Positions 38,074 to 45,141 of a stretch of 64,000 bases of DNA are shown one piece after another. Source of the stretch: Deinococcus sp045062605 (GTDB lineage: Bacteria; Deinococcota; Deinococci; Deinococcales; Deinococcaceae); assembly GCF_045062605.1 (NCBI RefSeq), contig NZ_JBJGDW010000005.1:1-64000 (forward strand). The letters are read 5' to 3'. The position numbers and the translations under genes were made by a program. The notes under the pieces are model-generated. The model did no database searches and was not told the origin of the DNA. It was given only the letters and a program-made list of their open reading frames with translations. Positions within the stretch are counted from its first letter, which is position 1. Each line of letters begins with the position of its first letter.

Positions 38074-38576
38074 TGCGCCGGACAGTGTTGATAAAATCAG
38101 TGTTGATAAAAGCAGTATTGACAAAAAGAGTGCTGCTGGGCGCCCTCCTCGCGGCCACCGCCGGAGCCACCACGGCGCCTTCACTGACGCTGGCGCAGCA
38201 GGTCAAGAAGGCGGAGGTGATCGTGCGCGGGACGCTCGGCCCTGCCGTCAGTGTCAAGGAGGGCGAGGTCACGTATCTGGCCTATCCGCTGACCGTGGCC
38301 GAAACAATCACCGGGGACGCGGCCCGCCTGCCCCAGAATGACGGCAAACCCGCACTGTTCTTCCTTCAGGGCTTATCGGATGTGCCAGAGCTGAAAAGCG
38401 GGCAGGAGGTCTTCGCGCTGCTGTATGTCCGCAAGCAGGACAGTCCGCTGGTGGGCTTTAACCAGGGGCTGTATCCGGTCACGGACGGCCAGGTGACGGC
38501 AGGCGACGCCAAGACCCCTATCACCGATCCCGCCAAACTCCGTGACGCCATCCGTGCCGCGCTGGAGGCCAAATGA
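38073..38576 (+). CDS. Small exported protein in the dockerin operon
   Basis: A 167-residue protein with an N-terminal signal-like region (residues 5-30) built on a repeated VLIK(S/A) unit, then a domain containing KAEVIVRGTLGPAVSVKEGE, PALFFLQGLSDVPELKSGQE and PLVGFNQGLYPVTDG. I know no name for this family. Its ATG overlaps the stop of the first gene (TGATG); GTG 38070 is an alternative. It overlaps the dockerin gene by ATGA, so the three are almost certainly one mRNA. Confidence 0.75.
   Translation: MRRTVLIKSVLIKAVLTKRVLLGALLAATAGATTAPSLTLAQQVKKAEVIVRGTLGPAVSVKEGEVTYLAYPLTVAETITGDAARLPQNDGKPALFFLQGLSDVPELKSGQEVFALLYVRKQDSPLVGFNQGLYPVTDGQVTAGDAKTPITDPAKLRDAIRAALEAK
38085..38129 (+). repeat. 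Three tandem 15-bp units inside a signal-peptide region
   Basis: GTGTTGATAAAATCA, GTGTTGATAAAAGCA and GTATTGACAAAAAGA follow one another in frame, encoding VLIKS-VLIKA-VLTKR. The units are AT-rich within a GC-rich gene, suggesting slippage expansion of a signal-peptide or start region. Confidence 0.75.
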
Positions 38577-39328
38577 AACGCGGTCTGACCTTCGCTGCCC
38601 TGCTGCTGGGCGCTGCCCTGGGCGTGGCGAGCGCCGCCAGCGTCAAGCTGCAACCGCAGGGCGATCCCCTGACCCGCGCGGTGCAGGCGGCCCTGAGCGC
38701 CATCAGTACCAAGGAACTGCCCGTCACGCTGGACAGCAGCTCGGGCACGGTTCTGACCCTGGGCGGCGCAGGCAGCAGCGCCGCACCGTTCAACCCCGAT
38801 GTGTCCGCCCGCGTGGTCACAGTGGCCGGGGCGCGGCGCATCGAGTTCAATCCGGCTGGCCCGCTTCCTCTGCTGGACGCGGTCAAGCAGGAACTGGCCC
38901 GCGAACTGGGCTTCAAGGACTGGACTGCTGAGGCTGCCCGCACCCGCCTGAGCGGCGCGGACCTGAACGGTGACGGCAGGATCGACCTGACCGATCTAGC
39001 GATCCTGATGGAAAATTACGGCAAATCCAGTTCGGTGGGCGATCTGAACCAGGACCGCAAGGTGGACGACGCGGACCTGCGGATCTTCAGCGCGCAGTAC
39101 AAGCCCACGCCCGAGCCGAAGCCAGAGGAGAAGAAAGCGGAGGAGAAGCCTGCTGGGACGCCGGGAATGCCCGCGACTCCGGCTGCTCCTGGGACGACGC
39201 CCACGACTCCGCCTGCCACGGCAACGCCTGTCACGCCTCCAGCAGATACCGCCCCAAAAGAGGGCACGCCCAGCCCGGTCCCACCCTCGCCAACCCCACC
39301 CGCCGAGCCTGCGCCGAAGCAGCCGTAA
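38573..39328 (+). CDS. Exported dockerin-containing protein
   Basis: A 251-residue protein with a classical signal peptide (LLLGAALGVASAA). Residues about 25-125 are an unrecognised domain. Residues 130-176 are a type I dockerin with two calcium-binding segments (ADLNGDGRIDLTDLAILMEN and GDLNQDRKVDDADLRIFSAQ). A Pro/Thr/Glu-rich tail ends the protein. Dockerins bind cohesins to assemble extracellular complexes. The protein encoded by the first gene of this operon has a cohesin-like region, so the two may bind each other. A terminator follows at 39392. Confidence 0.85.
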   Translation: MKRGLTFAALLLGAALGVASAASVKLQPQGDPLTRAVQAALSAISTKELPVTLDSSSGTVLTLGGAGSSAAPFNPDVSARVVTVAGARRIEFNPAGPLPLLDAVKQELARELGFKDWTAEAARTRLSGADLNGDGRIDLTDLAILMENYGKSSSVGDLNQDRKVDDADLRIFSAQYKPTPEPKPEEKKAEEKPAGTPGMPATPAAPGTTPTTPPATATPVTPPADTAPKEGTPSPVPPSPTPPAEPAPKQP

Positions 39329-39391
39329 GCCAGCCGCAACCGCAAAGAAGCTGACGCACAGAACCAGTCGCAAAATACAGTGTCCTTCCAG

Positions 39392-39418
39392 GCCCTCTTT
39401 CCACCGAGAGGGCTTTTT
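39392..39418 (+). terminator. Terminator of the dockerin operon
   Basis: GCCCTCT (39392-39398) and AGAGGGC (39407-39413) with an 8-nt loop, then TTTTT. It lies 63 nt after the last stop codon of the operon. Confidence 0.85.
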
Positions 39419-39459
39419 CGTTCCTCCCGCTCTCCGCCGCGCTTTGCTACGCTGCCCGC

Positions 39460-39687
39460 ATGACAGGTAGCCGAGGCACAGCACAGGATGGACAGGCACA
39501 GGACACCATCGATCTTCAGGATTTTCTGAAAATAAGTGGCGTGGTGGACACCGGGGGCGAGGCCAAATTCCGCGTGCAGGGCGGCGAGGTCCGGCTGAAC
39601 GGCGAGATCGAGACCCGCAGGCGTAAAAAGCTGCGGCGCGGCGACATCGTGGAATACGGCGGTGAAAAGCTGACGGTGGACTGGTGA
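39460..39687 (+). CDS. S4-domain RNA-binding protein
   Basis: A 75-residue, essentially single-domain S4 protein of the YbcJ/YaaA type: IDLQDFLKISGVVDTGGEAK, GGEVRLNGEIETRRRKKLRR, GDIVEYGG. It is expected to bind structured RNA, possibly ribosomal. TACGCT as part of TTGCTACGCT ends 6 nt before the ATG, a clear leaderless layout. Its TGA overlaps the GTG of the next gene (GTGA), so translation is coupled. Confidence 0.9.
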   Translation: MTGSRGTAQDGQAQDTIDLQDFLKISGVVDTGGEAKFRVQGGEVRLNGEIETRRRKKLRRGDIVEYGGEKLTVDW

Positions 39688-40226
39688 ACTCACCGTACCG
39701 GGAAGCCGTGATGGATTTCCGCCGCCGCAAAGACGAGCATTTCGCGGCGGGGCGCGGTCCGGTGGACACGGCCACGTTTCATGGTCTGCGCTATTACCCG
39801 CCCGATCAGGCGTGGGCCTTCAATGGACCGCTGACTCTGACGCCCCCTGGTCCAGCAGCCGAATTCACGCTGGAAACCAACACCGGCCAGCCGCGCACGA
39901 TGGCCCTGTACGGCACGGTCACGCTGTCATTACCCGGCGGCGAACAGAGGCTGAGTGTCTTCGTTCCGCTGGGCGACGAGCAGCCGCAGCGCGTGTTCAT
40001 CCCCTTCCGTGACGCCACCAGTGGGCAGGACACCTACGGTGCGGGCCGCTATCTGGACGCGCCGCTGGTTCGTAGCGAGGAGGGTGAGGCGCTGGTGTCG
40101 GTGGATTTCAATCTGGCGTATCACCCGTACTGTGCTTACGGCGACGGCTGGACCTGCCCGCTGCCCCCGCCTGAAAACGTGCTGCCCGTGGCGGTTCAGG
40201 CCGGGGAGCGGTCGCCCGAAAGCTGA
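39684..40226 (+). CDS. DUF1684-family protein
   Basis: A 180-residue protein matching DUF1684: YREAVMDFRRRKDEHFA at the start, FIPFRDATSGQDTYGAGRYL in the middle, and FNLAYHPYCAYGDGWTCPLP near the end. The two Cys residues and the YCAY-CPLPP pattern are the family hallmark. Biochemical function unknown. It starts with GTG overlapping the upstream S4 gene by 4 bp. Confidence 0.9.
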   Translation: MNSPYREAVMDFRRRKDEHFAAGRGPVDTATFHGLRYYPPDQAWAFNGPLTLTPPGPAAEFTLETNTGQPRTMALYGTVTLSLPGGEQRLSVFVPLGDEQPQRVFIPFRDATSGQDTYGAGRYLDAPLVRSEEGEALVSVDFNLAYHPYCAYGDGWTCPLPPPENVLPVAVQAGERSPES

Positions 40227-40303
40227 GGCTCCACCGTCTAGAGTGAAGTTGCATCAAATGAGGGACGCCCCCCCCGCGCCCGGCTGCTCTAAACTGGGGC
40301 GTT

Positions 40304-41068
40304 ATGAAGAATGCTGTTCTGATCCTGAGCGCCCTGCTGGCGCTGACCGCCTGCCAGAAGAAGGCGGACGACACTGCTGCCGCCAAGCCGGATGAAACCG
40401 CTGCTGCCGCGAAGCCTGCCGAAACGACGCCTGCTGCACCTGCTGTCACCACTCCGGGCGCGGTTCCGGCTGGCTATACCCTGGTTCCCGACCTGACCAA
40501 GGAGCCGGTGCGAGAGTTCAAGAAGGAACCCGCGATGGCCCTGCAAGACGGCCAGGACTACTACGCCCTGATCGATACCAACCGGGGCCAGATTCTGGCG
40601 GACCTGTACGAGCAGGAAACCCCGGTCACGGTCAACAACTTCGTGACCCTGGCCCGCGATCACTACTTCGACGGCATCCGCTTTCACCGCGTCATCGACG
40701 GTTTTATGGCGCAGACGGGCGATCCCCTGAGCGTGGACGAGGCCAAGAAGGACCAGTGGGGAACGGGCGGTCCCGGCTACAGCTTCGCCGACGAATTCCG
40801 CACCAAGCTGACCTTCAACGCCGAGGGCATCCTGGCAATGGCCAACAGCGGCCCGGCCACCAACGGTTCTCAATTCTTCATCACGCTGGCCCCCACCGAC
40901 TTCCTGAACGGCAAGCACACCATCTTCGGCAAGGTGGTCACGGGTGACGGCGCGCTGGCCGGATTGACCCGCACCAGCGACACCGCGTCCGGCCAGGAAA
41001 CCCCGATTCCTGGTGCCAAGGCCGACGAGATCCTGTCGGTGCGGATTCTGACCAAGAACAAGAGCTGA
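40304..41068 (+). CDS. Cyclophilin-type peptidylprolyl isomerase, lipoprotein
   Basis: A 254-residue protein with signal and lipobox LLALTAC, an Ala/Lys/Thr-rich linker and a cyclophilin domain from about residue 85. Active-site motifs: FHRVIDGFMAQTGDP, ATNGSQFFITLAP and LNGKHTIFGKV. It should catalyse cis-trans isomerisation of prolyl bonds in envelope proteins. TAAACT lies 8 nt before the ATG. It stands alone between DUF1684 and the ABC genes. Confidence 0.93.
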   Translation: MKNAVLILSALLALTACQKKADDTAAAKPDETAAAAKPAETTPAAPAVTTPGAVPAGYTLVPDLTKEPVREFKKEPAMALQDGQDYYALIDTNRGQILADLYEQETPVTVNNFVTLARDHYFDGIRFHRVIDGFMAQTGDPLSVDEAKKDQWGTGGPGYSFADEFRTKLTFNAEGILAMANSGPATNGSQFFITLAPTDFLNGKHTIFGKVVTGDGALAGLTRTSDTASGQETPIPGAKADEILSVRILTKNKS

Positions 41069-41099
41069 GGGCTGTTGCGATTGGGGGGCAGGGTGGGGG

Positions 41100-41260
41100 C
41101 CACGGATAACCCCTCAGTCAGCTTTACTGCCAGCTCCCCTCAACGGGAGCCAAGAGGCGCAGGCTATCTAGCCACGGAGAAATCTCCCTGCCTCCCCTTG
41201 AGGGGAGGTGCCCCGAAGGGGCGGACTCGCAGAGCTGCGAAGCAGAGGGGTTAAGCCGCA
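41100..41260. repeat. Family C palindromic repeat, copy 1
   Basis: An element of about 160 bp starting CCACGGATAACCCCTC and ending GAGGGGTTAAGCC, that is, with terminal inverted repeats. Inside are CTTGAGGGGAGGTGCCCCGA and AGCTGCGAAGCAGAGGGG, both shared (in one or other orientation) with 48059-48240. No coding capacity. It fills most of the gap between the isomerase and ABC genes. Confidence 0.75.
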
Positions 41261-41366
41261 AACACCCACCCCCGTCCCTCGCCCGTCTACCCGTCCTCCA
41301 TCCCACTGCCCCCAAATGCGCCACATTGCGTATGCAATCCAGGCCGCGCCGCTCTAGCCTGTAGGG

Positions 41367-43184
41367 ATGTCTGCGCCCGCGCCCAGTCGAGAACATTCCG
41401 AGCCGTCCAGGTCGTCATCCACGCTGGGCGTGCTTCGCGTGTACCTGGGGCCACTGAAGTGGCAGGTGGCCGGGCTGGCCGCGCTGCTGCTGACCGGCAC
41501 TGGCCTGAACCTGCTGCTGCCGCAACTGCTCCGCACTTTCGTGGACAACGCCAAGCTGGGCGCGGGGGCAGATGTGGGGCTGCTGGCGCGGCTGGCCGGG
41601 TTTTACATCGCGCTGGCGGTGGGCGTGCAACTGATGACGGCGGGGGCCACCTACGTGGGCGCGCGCGTGGGCTGGACCGCCACCAACCGCCTGCGCGTGG
41701 ACCTGATGGCACACCTGCTGTCGCTGGACATGCGTGAGCATAAGGAACGCACCCCCGGCGAGATGATCGAGCGCATCGACGGCGACGTGACGGCCCTGAG
41801 CAACTTCTTCTCGCAATTCGCGGTGCGGGTGTTCGGGGCGGCGCTATTGCTGCTGGGCGCGCTGTTCATGTTCTTCCGCGAGGACTGGCGCGTGGGCGCT
41901 GGCGTGGGCGTGTTTATTCTCGCCACCCTGATCGCCATGAACAGCGTCCGCAAGCTGGGCGTGGAACCCACCCGGCTGGAGCGCGAATCCAGCGCCAAGC
42001 TGTTCGGCTTCGTGGAGGAACGGCTCTCGGGCCTGGAGGACATTCGCAGCCTGGGCGCGGGCGGCCACCATTTGAACGGCTTTCTGCGAACGCAACGTAC
42101 CTTTTTCACCAACAGCGTCTATTCCTGGCGGCGGCGCAGCGTGGTGTGGCAACTGAGCATGGCGCTGTTTGCCATCGGCTACGTGGGTGTGCTGGCGGCA
42201 GCGGTGGGGTTGTACGCGGCGGGAACGATCACGCTGGGAACGGCCTTTTTGCTGTACCAGTACATGAGTCTGGTGGAAGAACCGATTGACCAACTGACGC
42301 AGCAATTGCAGGAATTGCAGAAGGCCGGGGCCAGCCTGTTCCGCATCAGCGAGATTCTGGCCCTGAAAAGCGCGATTCACGGTGGCAGCGCCCAGTTGCC
42401 AGAAGCCGGCGCGCTCAGCCTGGATTTCGAAAATGTTTCCTTCAGCTATTCCCCTGACGAACCAGAGTTGCGCGGCGTCCTGCATGGCGTGTCGTTCCAT
42501 GTGCCTGCCGGACAGACGCTGGGCTTGCTGGGGCGCACCGGCAGCGGCAAGACCACGCTGACCCGCCTGGTTTCCCGCCTGTACGACGCCACTTCCGGCA
42601 GCGTTCGTCTGGGCGGAACAAACGTGCAGGACGTGGATCTGCACGGCTTGCGGCGGCGCGTGGCGGTGGTCACGCAGGACGTGCAACTGTTCCAGGCCAG
42701 CGTGCGCGACAACCTGTCCTTCTTTGACCCGGAAATTACCGATGAGGAGGTGGAGGCCGCGCTCCAGGAGGTGGGCCTGGGAACGTGGCTGGCCCGCTTA
42801 AAAGACGGCGTCCACACACCCCTGCCCACGGGCAGCCTGTCGGCAGGGGAGGCACAGTTGCTGGCCTTTGCCCGCGTGATGCTGCGTGATCCCGCCGTGA
42901 TCATCCTGGACGAGCCGAGCAGCCGTCTGGACCCCGCCACCGAGGCGCTGCTGACCGCCGCCATGTCCCGCCTGCTGGACGGGCGCACGGCCATCATTAT
43001 CGCGCACCGCCTGGACACCGTGGCCCGCGCGGACCGCATTCTGGTGATGGGGGGCGGCCAGGTGCTTGAGGACGGCCCCCGCGCCGTGTTGGCCCACACC
43101 CCGCACAGCCACTACGCCGAGTTGTTGCGGGCCGGAACGCTGGATGAGGTGTCCAGTGATGGGGGCGTGGGGGTGCTGGCGTGA
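41367..43184 (+). CDS. ABC exporter half-transporter, subunit 1
   Basis: A 605-residue membrane-ATPase fusion. The N-terminal part has six predicted helices (for example VAGLAALLLTGTGLNLLLPQ), and the nucleotide-binding domain has Walker A GRTGSGKTT (from about residue 389), Walker B VIILDEPSS with catalytic Glu516, and the switch His in IIIAHRLD. The signature is the non-canonical LSAGE in place of LSGGQ. Together with the next gene it should form a heterodimer with one working and one degenerate ATP site. Substrate unknown; such pairs export lipids, peptides or drugs. TAGCCT lies 6 nt before the ATG. Confidence 0.93.
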   Translation: MSAPAPSREHSEPSRSSSTLGVLRVYLGPLKWQVAGLAALLLTGTGLNLLLPQLLRTFVDNAKLGAGADVGLLARLAGFYIALAVGVQLMTAGATYVGARVGWTATNRLRVDLMAHLLSLDMREHKERTPGEMIERIDGDVTALSNFFSQFAVRVFGAALLLLGALFMFFREDWRVGAGVGVFILATLIAMNSVRKLGVEPTRLERESSAKLFGFVEERLSGLEDIRSLGAGGHHLNGFLRTQRTFFTNSVYSWRRRSVVWQLSMALFAIGYVGVLAAAVGLYAAGTITLGTAFLLYQYMSLVEEPIDQLTQQLQELQKAGASLFRISEILALKSAIHGGSAQLPEAGALSLDFENVSFSYSPDEPELRGVLHGVSFHVPAGQTLGLLGRTGSGKTTLTRLVSRLYDATSGSVRLGGTNVQDVDLHGLRRRVAVVTQDVQLFQASVRDNLSFFDPEITDEEVEAALQEVGLGTWLARLKDGVHTPLPTGSLSAGEAQLLAFARVMLRDPAVIILDEPSSRLDPATEALLTAAMSRLLDGRTAIIIAHRLDTVARADRILVMGGGQVLEDGPRAVLAHTPHSHYAELLRAGTLDEVSSDGGVGVLA

Positions 43185-43266
43185 GGAAGTTCGTAACTCA
43201 TGCTCAAGTTCCCGTTCTCCATTCTCCGCCGATCAGCCGTATTTTATCCCACCCCGGAGCCTGCAC

Positions 43267-45072
43267 ATGACCACCGCCCCCACCCCCAAAACCGCGCCGG
43301 ACCGCACCTTCGCCCTGTCCAAACGGCTGTTCGCCTACAGGCCGGGCCTGTTTGCCTTTAACCTGTTCATGTGGGGCATGTTCCATGTCGCGCCCGCCTT
43401 GATCATCCTGGCGATCAGCCGGGTCTTTGGGCAACTGGACAGGGCCGAGATTCTCCGAAACGGCGGGCAGAGCGTGGCCCCCGCCATCGCCGCCGCCTGG
43501 GTGTTCGTGGCGTGGTTTGCCTTTGTGCGGGCCAGCCGTTTTGGGATTTTTTATGGGGCGTTCCGGGCCTTTATCGAATTCTGGTACACGCTGGACGCCC
43601 TGGTGCGCCGCAACCTGCTGGGCTATCTGCTGACCACTCCTGGCTCACGCCGCCTGCCCGACACCCCCGCTGAGGCCGTCAGCCGTTTTCGCGATGACGT
43701 AGAAGACGTGGCCATGTACACCGAGGTCTGGATCGACAGCCTAGGCATCCTGATCTATTCGCTGGTGGCGGTCACGCTGATGGCCCGCGTGGACCCGCTG
43801 ATCACCGTGCTGGTCTGCACGCCGCTGCTGCTGATGGTGGCCTTTGTGCAGAAACTCTCGCCCACCATCCGCTCCTACCGCCGCCGCATGCGCGAGGCCA
43901 CCGCCCGCGTCACGGATTTTGTGGGCGAAACGTTCGGGGCTGTAAGTGCCGTCAAACTGGCTGCCCGTGAAGATGGCATGGTGGCCCACCTGCGTACGCT
44001 GGGCGAGACGCGCCGCCGCGCTGCCCTGCGAGACGTGCTGCTTACGGAATTGATCCGGGGCGTCAATACCAACATGGTCAATCTGGCGGTGGGGCTGGTG
44101 CTGTTGCTGGGGGCCAACAAGATTCGCGGCGGCACGCTGGAAATTGCCGACTTCGTGCTGTTCATCGGCCTGCTGCCTCGCCTGACGGGCAGCATGGGCT
44201 ACTTTGGCGACGCGATAGCCCGTCACCGCCGCACTGGGGTCAGCTATGACCGCATGACCCGCCTGCTGCAAGACGGAGCGGATACAAAAATCGTGGAACA
44301 TCACCCCGTCTATCTGCATGCCGGGCCACCTGCACCGCCCACCGCGCCACCGGAACTTCCACTGGAAGAATTGCGGGTGTCTGGCCTGACCGCCACCCAT
44401 GACAGCGGTCTGGGGGTGCGTGACGCCAGCTTCACTGTCAAGCAGGGCGAGTTCGTCGTCGTGACCGGGCGCATCGGCAGCGGCAAGAGTACGCTGCTGC
44501 GGGCGCTGCTGGGCCTGATTCCGGCGCAGAGCGGCGCGGTGGAGTGGAACGGGCAGGTAATCGTTGACCCGGCCACCTTCCTGGTGCCGCCGCGCAGCGC
44601 CTACACCTCCCAGATCCCCAGCCTGTTCAGCGACAGCCTGCGCGAGAACGTGCTGAGCGGCAGCAGCGAGGACCGCCTGGGCCGCGCCGTGCGCCTTGCT
44701 GTGCTGGAACCCGATCTGGCACAATTGCCCCAGGGGCTGGATACACCTGTGGGCGCTCGCGGCGTCAAGCTCTCCGGCGGGCAGATGCAGCGCGCGGCGG
44801 TGGCGCGGATGCTGGCACGGGACGCCGATCTGCTGGTCTTTGACGACGTGTCCAGTGCCCTGGACGCCCGCACCGAGGCGCAACTGTGGGACGGCCTGTT
44901 CAGCGAAACCGACGCGACGTGTCTGGTGGTCAGCCACCGCCGCGCCGCCCTGACCCGCGCCGATAGGATTTTATTGATGCAGGACGGGCGCATTGTGGAT
45001 GAGGGGACGCTGGAGGGCTTGCTGGGGCGCAGCGAGGAGATGCGGGCACTGTGGGCGGAACAACCCAGTTGA
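43267..45072 (+). CDS. ABC exporter half-transporter, subunit 2
   Basis: A 601-residue partner of the preceding subunit, 82 bp downstream on the same strand. Membrane helices fill the N-terminal half (LFAFNLFMWGMFHVAPALII). The ATPase domain has Walker A GRIGSGKST (from about residue 401) and a canonical LSGGQ, but Walker B reads LLVFDDVSS, with Asp527 where the catalytic Glu is expected. The degenerate site would thus combine this Walker B with the LSAGE of subunit 1, as in TM287/288-type heterodimers. GGAG lies 7 nt before ATG 43267; the upstream in-frame extension overlaps the first gene and is not real. Confidence 0.92.
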   Translation: MTTAPTPKTAPDRTFALSKRLFAYRPGLFAFNLFMWGMFHVAPALIILAISRVFGQLDRAEILRNGGQSVAPAIAAAWVFVAWFAFVRASRFGIFYGAFRAFIEFWYTLDALVRRNLLGYLLTTPGSRRLPDTPAEAVSRFRDDVEDVAMYTEVWIDSLGILIYSLVAVTLMARVDPLITVLVCTPLLLMVAFVQKLSPTIRSYRRRMREATARVTDFVGETFGAVSAVKLAAREDGMVAHLRTLGETRRRAALRDVLLTELIRGVNTNMVNLAVGLVLLLGANKIRGGTLEIADFVLFIGLLPRLTGSMGYFGDAIARHRRTGVSYDRMTRLLQDGADTKIVEHHPVYLHAGPPAPPTAPPELPLEELRVSGLTATHDSGLGVRDASFTVKQGEFVVVTGRIGSGKSTLLRALLGLIPAQSGAVEWNGQVIVDPATFLVPPRSAYTSQIPSLFSDSLRENVLSGSSEDRLGRAVRLAVLEPDLAQLPQGLDTPVGARGVKLSGGQMQRAAVARMLARDADLLVFDDVSSALDARTEAQLWDGLFSETDATCLVVSHRRAALTRADRILLMQDGRIVDEGTLEGLLGRSEEMRALWAEQPS

Positions 45073-45083
45073 AGGGTTGATGG

Positions 45084-45123
45084 AAAAGGCGCGCATCCCC
45101 GAGCAGGATGCGCGCCTCTTTTT
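45084..45123. terminator. Bidirectional terminator between ABC and bamA genes
   Basis: A perfect 11-bp stem GGCGCGCATCC / GGATGCGCGCC (45088-45098, 45106-45116), a 7-nt loop, a CTCTTTTT run on the plus strand and AAAA on the other side. It serves the convergent ABC exporter and bamA units. Confidence 0.9.
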
Positions 45124-45141
45124 GCCTTCCGTAACCTCAGC

